Below are positions 31,194 to 40,152 of a stretch of DNA of 64,000 bases, piece after piece (the first letter of the stretch is position 1; each line of letters starts with the position of its first letter). Location of the stretch: NCBI GenBank assembly GCA_902560075.1, contig CACEKE010000002.1:83917-147916 (forward strand), read 5' to 3'. The DNA comes from an uncultured Pelagibacteraceae bacterium. Lineage in GTDB: Bacteria; Pseudomonadota; Alphaproteobacteria; Pelagibacterales; Pelagibacteraceae. The notes below the pieces were generated by a model. The model was not told the origin of the DNA, made no database searches, and saw only the letters and a program-made list of their open reading frames with translations. The translations under genes and the position numbers were made by a program.

Positions 31194-31245
31194 ATATATA
31201 ACTATATTAATAAATTGAATCGTCTTAGTCTATACAGGATAATTT

Positions 31246-33189
31246 TTGAAAATTGATAACAAAGATTTAGCAAACTCAATCAGATTTTTGTCGGTAGATG
31301 CCGTACAAAGAGCTAATTCCGGGCATCCAGGTATGCCTATGGGCATGGCAGATGTGGCGACAATTTTATTCAAAAACTTTATTAAATTTGACCCTGCAAA
31401 TCCTAGCTGGATTAATAGAGATAGATTTATTTTGTCAGCAGGACATGGCTCAATGCTACTGTATTCGTTATTGTATCTAACGGGTTATAAAAGCGTCTCT
31501 TTAAAGGATATAAAAAATTTTAGACAATTAAATTCTATATGTGCTGGTCATCCAGAGTTTGAGCAAAACAGTGGTATCGAAACAACAACAGGTCCCTTAG
31601 GACAGGGAATATCAAATGCTGTAGGTTTTGCATTAGCTGAAGAAATTTTGAAAGCTCAATATGGTAAGAAAATAATTAATCATAAAACTTATGTTTTAGC
31701 TGGTGATGGATGTTTGATGGAAGGAATAAGTCATGAAGCGTTAAGTCTTGCAGGCCATTTGAAACTAAAAAATTTAATTTTGTTATTTGATAATAATTCA
31801 ATTTCAATAGATGGACCAACTAGTTTGGCAGTTTCAGACAATTATAAAAAAAGATTTAATAGCTATGGATGGAATTACATTAGTATAAATGGTCATAATT
31901 TTAAAGAAATAAACAAAGCTTTAAAAATAGCTCAAAATTCAAAAAAACCAATTGCAATCTCATGTAAAACGAAAATTGGATTTGGTTCTCCAAACAAAAG
32001 TGGCAGTGCTTCGGTGCATGGTAGTCCTCTTGGTAAAGAAGAGGTAAAATTAGTTAGAAAAAAATTGAGATGGAAATACGATAGTTTTGTTATTCCAAAT
32101 TCAATTATTAGAGAATGGAGAAAAATTGGTAAAAGAAATTCTAGAATATCTAAAAAAGAAGTTAGGAACTTAAAAAGAGTTTATAAAGAAAATAACCTAT
32201 TAAAAAAAAATAATTTTTCAATAATGAAATTCAAAAAGGAATATTTGAAAACTTTAAAACCTTTAGCAACAAGAAAATGCTCTGAGATGTTTTTAGATAT
32301 TATTTCAAATTCCAAGTTGTTAATAGGTGGTTCTGCAGATTTATCCGGATCGAATAACACTATGACAAAAAATCATAAAATTATTAAGCCTGGCGAATTT
32401 ATGGGAAACTATATTCATTATGGCGTAAGAGAACATGCTATGTGTGGAATAATGAATGGATTATCTCTACATAGTAATTTAATTCCTTACGGTGGAACTT
32501 TCTTAATTTTTAGTGATTACTGTAAACCATCAATTAGATTAGCTGCGATGATGAAAAAAAGAGTAATTTATGTCTTATCTCATGACTCAATAGGTTTAGG
32601 TGAAGATGGACCAACGCATCAACCAATAGAACAATTGACTAGTCTAAGGTCAATTCCAAATTTAAATGTATTTAGACCAGCTGATTTAATTGAGACATTT
32701 GAGTGTTGGGAACTAGCTTTAAAAAATAAATATACTCCAAGCGTCATAGCTTTAACTAGACAAAGTGTTAATCCTGTAAGAACAAAACTAGAAAAGAAAA
32801 ATAAATGTTCATTAGGAGCTTATGAAGTTTATAGATCATCAAATCGTATTAAACTTACAATACTATCTTCTGGATCAGAGACTAGTTTAGCTTGTGAGGT
32901 TAGTCATAAATTAGCCACAGAAAATATTTACTCAAAAGTTATATCGATGCCTTGCCAAGAAATATTTGACAAACAGAGTGAAAAATATAAGAAAAAAATA
33001 TTAAAAGAGACTCCTTTGGTGGTTTCTATTGAAGCATCTGAAAGTGCTTTTTGGAAAAAATACACAAGTAATAATGGATTAAATTTTGGAATAAATAGTT
33101 TTGGTAAAAGTGCACCTTATAAAAAAATATACGATTATTTTGGCCTAAATTCTAAAGAAATAATTAAGACGATAAAAAAAAGATTATGA
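31246..33189 (+). CDS. tkt: Transketolase
   Basis: This 647-residue TPP enzyme has [15 protein letters not shown] near residue 22, the TPP motif [20 protein letters not shown] ending in NN, and [15 protein letters not shown] with catalytic Glu in the pyrimidine domain. The start is TTG: the frame contains no upstream ATG, and the TTG start aligns with the N-terminus of E. coli TktA. A TTGAAT/GATAAT pair with 17-base spacing lies immediately upstream, so the leader must be very short or another promoter is used. It overlaps gap by 4 bases. Confidence 0.96.
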   Translation: MKIDNKDLANSIRFLSVDAVQRANSGHPGMPMGMADVATILFKNFIKFDPANPSWINRDRFILSAGHGSMLLYSLLYLTGYKSVSLKDIKNFRQLNSICAGHPEFEQNSGIETTTGPLGQGISNAVGFALAEEILKAQYGKKIINHKTYVLAGDGCLMEGISHEALSLAGHLKLKNLILLFDNNSISIDGPTSLAVSDNYKKRFNSYGWNYISINGHNFKEINKALKIAQNSKKPIAISCKTKIGFGSPNKSGSASVHGSPLGKEEVKLVRKKLRWKYDSFVIPNSIIREWRKIGKRNSRISKKEVRNLKRVYKENNLLKKNNFSIMKFKKEYLKTLKPLATRKCSEMFLDIISNSKLLIGGSADLSGSNNTMTKNHKIIKPGEFMGNYIHYGVREHAMCGIMNGLSLHSNLIPYGGTFLIFSDYCKPSIRLAAMMKKRVIYVLSHDSIGLGEDGPTHQPIEQLTSLRSIPNLNVFRPADLIETFECWELALKNKYTPSVIALTRQSVNPVRTKLEKKNKCSLGAYEVYRSSNRIKLTILSSGSETSLACEVSHKLATENIYSKVISMPCQEIFDKQSEKYKKKILKETPLVVSIEASESAFWKKYTSNNGLNFGINSFGKSAPYKKIYDYFGLNSKEIIKTIKKRL

Positions 33190-34196
33190 AAATAAGAATA
33201 GGTATAAATGGAATGGGAAGAATAGGTAGAATGATTGCCCGTTCAATTCTAGAATCAAAAAATAAGAACTTAGAGATAAAACATATAAATAATAGAACTA
33301 GTGCTGAGCAATGTTCAAAGCTAATTAAATATGATTCAATCCATGGAGAGTTTAAAGCAGATGTTAATTTTAGAAAAGATAGCTTAATATTAAATAAAAA
33401 AAAAATATTCTTCACTCAAGAAACTGATTTAAATAAAATTAATTGGGGAAAATCTAAAGTGGATATTGTTTTTGAGTGTACAGGAAAATTTAATTCTAAA
33501 AAAAAGTTGCTCCCACACTTAAAAAATGGCGCAAAGAAAGTTATAGTTTCGGCGCCATGCAAGAATGCAGATAAAACAGTTGTATTTGGTGTGAATGAGG
33601 CCCAAATTAATAGTAAAGATAGAATAATATCTGCAGCTTCGTGCACTACAAATTGTTTAGCCCCTGTTGCTCATGTTCTACATAACAATTTTAAAATAGA
33701 AAAAGGTTTTATGACTACAATACATGCATTCACTTCGGATCAGAGAATTCTTGATAATTCTCATAAAGACCCCAGAAGAGCCCGAGCTGCAAGTTTATCT
33801 ATTGTGCCAACATCAACTGGGGCATCAAAGGCCATTGGTGAAATTATACCGTCATTAAAAGGAAAGCTAGAGGGGGTAGCTATGAGAGTCCCAACACCAA
33901 ATGTTTCGTTAATTGAATTTATATTTTGCACACAAAAAAAATTAGCTATAGAAACTATAAATTCAGCCTTTAAAAGATTTAGTACCAAAAATAAAAAAAA
34001 AATTTTAGATATTACTAATGAAGATTTAGTTTCAATTGATTTTAATCATAATCCTGCCTCCGCCATTATAGATGCAAATTTAACAAAAGTAATTGGGCAG
34101 TATATGGGAAAAATTTCAGCATGGTACGACAATGAATGGGGCTTTTCCAATAGAATGATCGATATAGCTGAATTTATTCATAAAAAATCTTCATGA
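33186..34196 (+). CDS. gap: Glyceraldehyde-3-phosphate dehydrogenase
   Basis: This 336-residue protein has the Rossmann loop [15 protein letters not shown], the catalytic cysteine in [12 protein letters not shown] (about residue 153), the [13 protein letters not shown] loop and the [13 protein letters not shown]-terminal motif. The cofactor-selecting position after strand 2 reads INNRTS rather than the Asp-containing form of NAD-specific enzymes, which suggests that NADP can be used. It is in the tkt-gap-pgk-fba operon with 4-base overlaps on both sides. Confidence 0.96.
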   Translation: MKIRIGINGMGRIGRMIARSILESKNKNLEIKHINNRTSAEQCSKLIKYDSIHGEFKADVNFRKDSLILNKKKIFFTQETDLNKINWGKSKVDIVFECTGKFNSKKKLLPHLKNGAKKVIVSAPCKNADKTVVFGVNEAQINSKDRIISAASCTTNCLAPVAHVLHNNFKIEKGFMTTIHAFTSDQRILDNSHKDPRRARAASLSIVPTSTGASKAIGEIIPSLKGKLEGVAMRVPTPNVSLIEFIFCTQKKLAIETINSAFKRFSTKNKKKILDITNEDLVSIDFNHNPASAIIDANLTKVIGQYMGKISAWYDNEWGFSNRMIDIAEFIHKKSS

Positions 34197-35368
34197 AAAA
34201 TATAGAAGATCAAGAAAATCTTTCTGGAAAAATAGCATTACTAAGACTTGATTTAAATGTGCCTCTAAAAAATAAAGATATTTTAGATGAGACAAGAATT
34301 GATAAAATTATTCCAGTAATTAATTTTTTACTGAACAGAAAAACAAAAATATTAGTAATATCTCATGTGGGTAGACCAAAAGGTAAAAAAAATAATGATC
34401 TTTCTCTAAAGCCTATTTGTTTAAACATAGAAAAAAAAATAAAAAAAAAAATAAAACTTGTTACTTCTAATTTATATGAAATAACAAAAGATAAACTATT
34501 TATGCAGGAGGAGGAGATAATTTTTTTAGAAAATATCAGATTTTATCGAGAAGAAGAAATTAACGACTCTAAGTTTGCTAAACAAATTGCAAGTTTGGGA
34601 GATTTTTATGTAAATGATGCTTTTTCATGCTCTCACAGAGATCATGCTTCAGTTTCCAAAATTACAAAATTTTTACCATCATATGCTGGATTACAACTGC
34701 AGTCTGAAATTAATGCGTTAAAAAAAATAACATCTGATATTGAAAGCCCAATCACTTGCATAATTGGTGGATCTAAAATATCAACAAAAATAGGATTAAT
34801 TAAAAATCTAACAAATAAATTAGATAATTTGGTTTTTGTTGGCGGTATGGCAAATAATATTTTAAATTTTAAAGGTTTTAAAATAGGCAAATCTATAAAA
34901 GAGGACCATTGTAATAATATAATCGATGATATTTTTATAAACGCTGAGAAAAACTTTTGTAAAATATATTATCCAGAGGATGTGTGCGTTGGTAAGAATT
35001 TTGATAGTCATTCTGAGATTAAAAGTCTTAAAGATATATCGAAAGAGGATATAATTTTAGACATCGGACCAAAAACAGTAGAAAAAATAAAGAAAATTAT
35101 AGAAAACAGCAGAACTGTCTTTTGGAACGGGCCTGCTGGTTACTTTGAAAATGAAAATTTTGAGAATGGAAGTTTGCAAATTTGCAAAATTATTGAAAAT
35201 AATACAAAAAATAAATCTCTTTATTCTGTTGTTGGTGGTGGTGATACAATTGCTGTAATTAACAAAACAGGAAGTCTAAATAATTTTAATTTTGTTTCAA
35301 CCGCTGGTGGAGCATTTTTAGAATATCTTGAAGGTAAAGAGCTACCTGGTATAAAAGCTTTAAATTAA
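34193..35368 (+). CDS. pgk: Phosphoglycerate kinase
   Basis: This 391-residue two-domain kinase has LLRLDLNVPLKN at the N-terminus, ISHVGRPKGK near residue 55, ENIRFYREEE near 115, IIGGSKISTKIGLI near 195, WNGPAGYFENENF near 315 and VVGGGDTIAVINK near 350. It interconverts 1,3-bisphosphoglycerate and 3-phosphoglycerate. It lies one base before fba. Confidence 0.97.
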   Translation: MKNIEDQENLSGKIALLRLDLNVPLKNKDILDETRIDKIIPVINFLLNRKTKILVISHVGRPKGKKNNDLSLKPICLNIEKKIKKKIKLVTSNLYEITKDKLFMQEEEIIFLENIRFYREEEINDSKFAKQIASLGDFYVNDAFSCSHRDHASVSKITKFLPSYAGLQLQSEINALKKITSDIESPITCIIGGSKISTKIGLIKNLTNKLDNLVFVGGMANNILNFKGFKIGKSIKEDHCNNIIDDIFINAEKNFCKIYYPEDVCVGKNFDSHSEIKSLKDISKEDIILDIGPKTVEKIKKIIENSRTVFWNGPAGYFENENFENGSLQICKIIENNTKNKSLYSVVGGGDTIAVINKTGSLNNFNFVSTAGGAFLEYLEGKELPGIKALN

Positions 35369-35369
35369 A

Positions 35370-36377
35370 ATGTCAGAATTGAATAATATAGCCTTACAAA
35401 TCATATCTAATGGAAAAGGTATACTGGCAGCTGATGAAAGCACTGGGACAATGACTAAGAGACTAGAAAGTGTGGGTGTAGAATCCTCAGCAACAAATAG
35501 ATTGTCATTTAGAGAAACGCTTTTTACTGCTTCTAATATGTCAAATTGTATAGGTGGTGTCATTTTGTATGACGAGACAATTAATCAAGAAGTAAATAAA
35601 AAAAAAATTCCTGAAATTATTTCTGATCAAGGTACGTATCCTGGTATAAAAGTTGATACAGGTGCAAAAATGCTTGCAGGATCAGAGAATGAAAAAATTA
35701 CTGAGGGCCTAGATGGATTAAGAGAGAGATTAAAAGTTTATAGTAATTTGGGTGCAAAATTTACAAAATGGAGAGGTGTTTATTTTATTTCTAAAGAATA
35801 CCCAAGTAAACTAGCAGTCTATTCAAATGCACATGCGTTAGCTCGTTATGCTGCACTTGTTCAAGAGGCAAATATGGTTCCAATTGTTGAGCCTGAAGTA
35901 CTAATGGATGGAAATCACTCTGCAAAAGAATGTTATGATAAAACATCAGTTGTGATTAAAAAATGTTTTGATGAATTAATTTTTAACAATGTTGACTTAA
36001 CAGGTATTATCTTAAAGCCTAATATGATACTCGCTGGAAGTAATTCTAAAGAAAAAATTTCAGGGGAAGAAGTCGCAAAGTTAACAGTTGAGTGTCTTAA
36101 AAATTCAGTGCCACAGGAAGTTCCTGGAGTAGCATTTTTATCCGGAGGTCAGTCGGAAATCGAAGCTACAGAAAATCTTAATTTGATAAATAAATATAAT
36201 ACAACTGACTTTATTATGACTTATTCATATGGTCGTGCTTTGCAACAAAGTGCTCTTAAACACTGGTCAAAAAATATTAAAGATATCAAGGGAACTCAAA
36301 AAATATTCAACCACAGAGCAGAAATGTGCTCTCTTGCTTCTCAAGGCAAATGGAGCAATGAACTTGAAAACAAATAA
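35370..36377 (+). CDS. fba: Fructose-bisphosphate aldolase, class I
   Basis: This 335-residue protein is the metal-free class I type: GILAADESTGTMTKRL at the N-terminus, FTKWRGVYFISKE near residue 130, PIVEPEVLMDGNHS near 170, and the Schiff-base lysine in GIILKPNMILAGS near 211. FLSGGQSEIEATENLN and the C-terminal FNHRAEMCSLASQGKW also fit. It closes the tkt-gap-pgk-fba set. No phosphofructokinase is in the window, so use in gluconeogenesis is plausible. Confidence 0.95.
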   Translation: MSELNNIALQIISNGKGILAADESTGTMTKRLESVGVESSATNRLSFRETLFTASNMSNCIGGVILYDETINQEVNKKKIPEIISDQGTYPGIKVDTGAKMLAGSENEKITEGLDGLRERLKVYSNLGAKFTKWRGVYFISKEYPSKLAVYSNAHALARYAALVQEANMVPIVEPEVLMDGNHSAKECYDKTSVVIKKCFDELIFNNVDLTGIILKPNMILAGSNSKEKISGEEVAKLTVECLKNSVPQEVPGVAFLSGGQSEIEATENLNLINKYNTTDFIMTYSYGRALQQSALKHWSKNIKDIKGTQKIFNHRAEMCSLASQGKWSNELENK

Positions 36378-36981
36378 AAAATTCATATATCTATTATCTC
36401 CAAGTAAAATAAAAAATAATAAATTTTTCCTAGATCTTGTTGAAGTATTATCTACAAACAAAATATCTTTTTTTCAGTTAAGATTAAAAGGTAAAAGGCA
36501 CAAAAAAAGTTTAAGTATTGCAAAAAAAGCAAAAAGAATTTGTAAAAAATTTAACGTCAAATTTATAATAAATGATAATCCTTATTTTGCAAAACAAATT
36601 GGTGCAGATGGATGTCACTTAGGACAAAAGGATATGAGTCTGCAAAAAGCTAGAAAAATTTTAAAGAAAAAAATAATTGGAGTTAGTTGTCATAATTCAA
36701 TTAAGCTAGTAAAAAAAGCAACTAAAGACGGAGCCGATTATGTGGCATTAGGTTCTTTCTTTAAATCTAAAACAAAACAAAATGCACTTAGATCCAAGTT
36801 TCAAATTATAAATAAGGCTAAAAAGGTTTCTAAATTACCTATAGTTTGCATAGGAGGAATTACCGATAAAAATTACAAGAAACTTATATTGCATAAACCA
36901 AATTTTTTAGCTATCTCCAATTATATTTGGGGTAATTCTAAGTTAAAACCAAAAGAGGCTGCAAAAAAAATTAATTTATGA
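36358..36981 (+). CDS. thiE: Thiamine-phosphate synthase family protein
   Basis: This 207-residue TIM-barrel protein has FIINDNPYFAKQIGADGCHLGQKD (pyrophosphate/pyrimidine binding), KIIGVSCHN, GADYVALGSFFKSKTK and PIVCIGGIT, all ThiE signatures. I use the ATG at 36,358, which overlaps the fba end by 20 bases; the frame is open further upstream but inside fba. ThiE joins HMP-PP to thiazole phosphate. The phosphate-binding GPIFPT-type loop is changed to SFFKSK, so the catalytic role is probable rather than certain. Confidence 0.82.
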   Translation: MNLKTNKKFIYLLSPSKIKNNKFFLDLVEVLSTNKISFFQLRLKGKRHKKSLSIAKKAKRICKKFNVKFIINDNPYFAKQIGADGCHLGQKDMSLQKARKILKKKIIGVSCHNSIKLVKKATKDGADYVALGSFFKSKTKQNALRSKFQIINKAKKVSKLPIVCIGGITDKNYKKLILHKPNFLAISNYIWGNSKLKPKEAAKKINL

Positions 36982-37538
36982 AAATTAACGCTAACGAAAT
37001 AAAAGTTGGAATGTTACTCGAGTATAAAGGTGACCTTTGGGAAGTTTTAAAAACTCAACATGTTAAACCAGGTAAAGGTGGAGCATTTAATCAAGTTGAA
37101 ATGAAAAATTTAAGTAGCGGAACAAAATTAAATGAAAGGTTCAGATCGAGTGAAAATGTTGAAAAAGCTATGATTGAAGAATTAAAATTTTCCTATTTGT
37201 ATGAGGATCAGAATAGTTTAATTTTTATGGATTTAAATTCTTTTGAACAAATAAGTGTAGGAAAAAAAATTATTGGAGATAAAAGTCTTTTGTTAAGTGA
37301 GAACCTTGAGGTAACTATTAGATTTCATAACGAAAAACCAATATCTATAGAATTACCAAAACATATTGATTGCGAAATAATTTCTACAGATGCAGCTATT
37401 AAAGGCCAAACAGTTTCGTCCTCTTATAAACCAGCAATATTAAATAATAATTTAAAAGTTCAAGTTCCACCTTTTATAAATTCCGGAGACAAAATAACTA
37501 TTGATACTAGAACATTAGAATACGTCAAAAAGGTTTAA
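36978..37538 (+). CDS. efp: Elongation factor P
   Basis: This 186-residue protein has three beta-barrel domains and helps the ribosome through proline runs. The modifiable lysine is in the tip loop HVKPGKGGAF (Lys33). Domain III ends GDKITIDTRTLEYVKKV, as expected. It overlaps the thiE stop by 4 bases, so it belongs to the same transcript as the carbon genes upstream. Confidence 0.96.
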   Translation: MKINANEIKVGMLLEYKGDLWEVLKTQHVKPGKGGAFNQVEMKNLSSGTKLNERFRSSENVEKAMIEELKFSYLYEDQNSLIFMDLNSFEQISVGKKIIGDKSLLLSENLEVTIRFHNEKPISIELPKHIDCEIISTDAAIKGQTVSSSYKPAILNNNLKVQVPPFINSGDKITIDTRTLEYVKKV

Positions 37539-37540
37539 TT

Positions 37541-38281
37541 ATGAATTCTATTTCCCCTAATTTAAATCTGATGATTAAAGCATGCGAAAAGGCGTCTAAA
37601 ATTTTGATAAGAGATTTTGGTGAATTAGAAAATCTTCAAGTCTCTAAAAAAGGACCGAAAGATTTTGTAACCAATTCCGATAAAAAAACTGAAAAAGTAT
37701 TAATAAATGAGTTGACTAAAAATAAAAAAAAATACTCTATACTTTCAGAGGAAATAGGGTTTATTAAAAATGATGATAATGATTACATTTGGGTCATAGA
37801 TCCTATTGATGGTACTACAAATTTTCTTCATGGAATTCCACATTTTTGTATTTCGATAGGTTTAAAATTTAAAGATGAAATAATATCAGGAATAATATTT
37901 GATCCTATAAAAAATGAAATATTCTATGCAGAGAAAAATCAGGGAGCCTTCTTTAATAATCATAGAATTCGTGTTTCAAAAAGAAAAAATCTAGATGAAT
38001 GCCTATTTGCAACTAACAAAAATGGTTTATTATCTACAGATTTGAATGCTAGGATATTTGGTAGTGCTGCACTTGATCTAGCATACGTGGCTTCTGGAAG
38101 AATAGATGGATATTTTCAAAATGGTTTGAATTTGTGGGATATCGCTGCAGGAACTTTAATAGTAAAAGAAGCTGGAGGTATAGTTAATAATTATGATTTA
38201 GAAAAAACAAATAATATAAAATTAGTTGCATCTAGCGAAAATATTAACCAAAAAATGCTAAAAAGTCTGAATAAGTTTTAA
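37541..38281 (+). CDS. suhB: Inositol monophosphatase family protein
   Basis: This 246-residue Li-sensitive phosphatase has metal motifs EEIGFI near residue 66, [19 protein letters not shown] near 84 and [16 protein letters not shown] near 205. Family members hydrolyse inositol-1-P; bacterial SuhB also acts in rRNA antitermination and folding. It lies 2 bases after efp. Confidence 0.92.
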   Translation: MNSISPNLNLMIKACEKASKILIRDFGELENLQVSKKGPKDFVTNSDKKTEKVLINELTKNKKKYSILSEEIGFIKNDDNDYIWVIDPIDGTTNFLHGIPHFCISIGLKFKDEIISGIIFDPIKNEIFYAEKNQGAFFNNHRIRVSKRKNLDECLFATNKNGLLSTDLNARIFGSAALDLAYVASGRIDGYFQNGLNLWDIAAGTLIVKEAGGIVNNYDLEKTNNIKLVASSENINQKMLKSLNKF

Positions 38282-38309
38282 TTGTTTTTGTCAAATCTTT
38301 TGTTATAAG
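38282..38309 (+). promoter_or_regulatory. Candidate promoter of rpmE
   Basis: TTGTTT (38,282) and TATAAG (38,304) are 16 bases apart in the short suhB-rpmE gap. Transcription would start within a base or two of the rpmE ATG at 38,317, giving a leaderless or nearly leaderless mRNA. It is a sequence match only. Confidence 0.35.
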
Positions 38310-38316
38310 TCGCGAT

Positions 38317-38544
38317 ATGAAAAAAAAAATACACCCAAATTATCATAAAATTAAAGTCGAGATGACTGATGGAAGTCAATTTGAGACAATGTCGACTTGG
38401 GGAAATGAAAATGATGTTTTAAAACTTGAGATAGATCCAAAGTCACATTCTGCTTGGACCGGTGGTAAGCAAAAATTACTTGATAAAGGTAGAGTGAGTA
38501 AATTTAATCAAAAATTTAAAAATTTTAGATCTGAGAATAAGTAA
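38317..38544 (+). CDS. rpmE: Ribosomal protein bL31 (zinc-free form)
   Basis: This 75-residue protein starts [19 protein letters not shown] and contains [24 protein letters not shown], the conserved L31 core with a C-terminal basic tail. There is no cysteine, so the CxxC zinc site of the C+ type is absent. It overlaps the start of the next gene by one base (TAATG). Confidence 0.95.
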   Translation: MKKKIHPNYHKIKVEMTDGSQFETMSTWGNENDVLKLEIDPKSHSAWTGGKQKLLDKGRVSKFNQKFKNFRSENK

Positions 38545-39122
38545 TGTCTAAGGCACCTTTAATGCCAATGGCAACCGCCCTTTGGTTAGTTGAGAATACA
38601 ACTTTAACTTTTAAACAAATCGCTGAGTTTTGTAAAATGCACGAAGTTGAAATACAAGGTATTGCAGATGGTGAGGTTGGCAAAGGAATAGTTGCGTATA
38701 ATCCGATAATGTCCGGGCAATTAACAAGAGATGAAATTGAACTTTCTTCAAAAGATGAAAGCAGACCTCTAAACTTGAAAACTGATGATATTGATTTTGA
38801 AGTTGAAGAAAAAAAAATTAAAAAATATGTACCTTTATCAAAAAGACAAGATAAACCTGATGCAGCTTTATGGTTAATTAGACAACACACATCTCTTAAA
38901 GATTCTCAAATTTCAAAATTAGTCGGAATAACAACAAATTCTGTTTCATCGATAAGAAATAAAAGTTATTGGAACTATAATAATTTAAATCCTAAAGATC
39001 CTGTTGCTATGGGTTTATTTAATCAAAAGGATTTAATTCTTGCCTTAGAAAAGGCCGAAAGAAGGATTAAGAGAGAGAAAAAAACTAAAGAAAAGTTAAA
39101 TTTATCAAGAAATAATAATTAA
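38544..39122 (+). CDS. trcR: DUF1013 protein, TrcR-like cell-cycle regulator
   Basis: This 192-residue protein has the DUF1013 hallmark start PLMPMATALWLVENTTLTFKQIAEFCKMH and a repeat-like second segment DAALWLIRQHTSLKDSQISKLVGITTNSV; both read as helix-turn-helix units. The family is confined to Alphaproteobacteria, where members are described as transcriptional regulators linked to the cell cycle. It is coupled to rpmE. Confidence 0.85.
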   Translation: MSKAPLMPMATALWLVENTTLTFKQIAEFCKMHEVEIQGIADGEVGKGIVAYNPIMSGQLTRDEIELSSKDESRPLNLKTDDIDFEVEEKKIKKYVPLSKRQDKPDAALWLIRQHTSLKDSQISKLVGITTNSVSSIRNKSYWNYNNLNPKDPVAMGLFNQKDLILALEKAERRIKREKKTKEKLNLSRNNN

Positions 39123-39167
39123 TAATTAATAGACAAATTATATTTTAGATGTTACTTAATCACTTTT

Positions 39168-39374
39168 TTGGAGGTTGCTATTAAAATAGAGGTTAAAGAT
39201 AATAACGTTGAACAGGCTCTTAGAGTTTTAAAAAGAAAACTTCAGAGGGATGGTTTTTTTAAAATTGTTAAATTAAAAAATAACTATGAGAAACCTTCGG
39301 AAAAAAAGAAAAGAATACTTCAAGAAAATATTAAAAGAGTAAAAAAACTTAACAAGTTAAGAAATAGAATTTAA
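39168..39374 (+). CDS. rpsU: Ribosomal protein bS21
   Basis: The translation aligns with alphaproteobacterial S21: IEVKDNNVEQALRVLKRKL, QRDGFF and NYEKPSEKKKR. The only conventional start in frame is TTG at 39,168. However, a strong GGAGG lies at 39,170-39,174, inside that start, and is 5 bases before an in-frame ATT at 39,180. Starting at ATT gives an N-terminus one residue shorter than Caulobacter S21, so the true start may be ATT. The next feature is initiator tRNA, 3 bases after the stop. Confidence 0.88.
   Translation: MEVAIKIEVKDNNVEQALRVLKRKLQRDGFFKIVKLKNNYEKPSEKKKRILQENIKRVKKLNKLRNRI
39170..39174 (+). promoter_or_regulatory. Strong Shine-Dalgarno that questions the rpsU start
   Basis: GGAGG is a full match to the anti-SD core. 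It cannot serve the TTG at 39,168 because it overlaps it. Its spacing suits an ATT start at 39,180 (5 bases between). Confidence 0.5.
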
Positions 39375-39377
39375 AAT

Positions 39378-39454
39378 CGCGGGGTGGAGCAGTCTGGTAG
39401 CTCGCAAGGCTCATAACCTTGAGGTCGGCGGTTCAAATCCGTCCCCCGCAACCA
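39378..39454 (+). tRNA. trnfM: Initiator tRNA-Met (fMet, CAU)
   Basis: This is a 77-base cloverleaf with encoded CCA. The first base pair is C-A (CGCGGGG against CCCCGCA), the mark of bacterial initiator tRNA that blocks EF-Tu and directs formylation. The anticodon loop is CTCATAA. The anticodon stem is CAAGG/CCTTG, so the three G-C pairs expected at 29-31:39-41 are reduced to two, with A-U at 29:41. It lies between rpsU and the convergent transaldolase gene. Confidence 0.95.
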
Positions 39455-39455
39455 A

Positions 39456-40151
39456 TTATTTCAGTTTAAATTTAGATTTTCTGCTATCTAGCAAAAAAGC
39501 CTTCACTGTTGAAATAGTCAGAGTTGAAAAACTATTTCCAAACTTTTTAATTTTTTCAATTATTGATGGTGGTACGGTAATGATATGACAGCCTAACTGT
39601 TTTGCCCTGGTAAAATTGTAAGCTTCTCTAGTACTAGCCCATAATATTTTAACGTTTTTATAACTTTTAGCATAATTTAAGCTTTTTTTAATCTCAGGTA
39701 TTGGGTCCTTACCAGCATCAGACATTCTACCTGCAAATATTGATATAATAACTTTAGTTTTTTTATCTATCTTATTTAAAATTTTTTTAGTTTGCTTTGC
39801 AGTGTAAACGGCGGTTATATTTAGTTTTACTTTTTGCTGGTTAAGCTGTTTAATTACACTTCCGGTGAATTTCCCTTTTGAGTTTACAATTGGAACTTTG
39901 ACATAAACATTTTTTCCCCAGCTATTTATTTTTTTTCCTTGTATAATCATATTTTTTTCGTCATCTGCAAAAACTTCAAAAGAAATAGGTTTTTTTGTTA
40001 TCTTAAGTAATTCTTTACAATATTTTTGATAATTTTTTGCTCCTGCTTTTCGCATTAAACTTGGATTAGTTGTAAATCCATTAACAATATTTTTTTTGTT
40101 ATAAATTTTTATTATTTTTTTGTCTGCTATATCGCAATAAATTTTAGTCAA
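39456..40151 (-). CDS. tal: Transaldolase family protein (TalB/FSA-like, short form)
   Basis: This 231-residue TIM-barrel protein has YCDIADKKIIK, GFTTNPSLMRKAG near residue 25, the Schiff-base lysine in NVYVKVPI (Lys85), ISIFAGRMSDAG near 135 and ILWASTREAYN near 170. The short length fits the fructose-6-P aldolase/MipB-type subfamily, which includes true transaldolases. With tkt it would complete the non-oxidative pentose phosphate pathway. It is the last gene of the pnt run, 1 base after pntB. Confidence 0.88.
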   Translation of the reverse strand: MTKIYCDIADKKIIKIYNKKNIVNGFTTNPSLMRKAGAKNYQKYCKELLKITKKPISFEVFADDEKNMIIQGKKINSWGKNVYVKVPIVNSKGKFTGSVIKQLNQQKVKLNITAVYTAKQTKKILNKIDKKTKVIISIFAGRMSDAGKDPIPEIKKSLNYAKSYKNVKILWASTREAYNFTRAKQLGCHIITVPPSIIEKIKKFGNSFSTLTISTVKAFLLDSRKSKFKLK

Positions 40152-40152
40152 T

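Noticed and set aside
38525..38890. 121-residue open frame on the minus strand
   Set aside because: It is antisense to the DUF1013/TrcR gene, which has clear family motifs.
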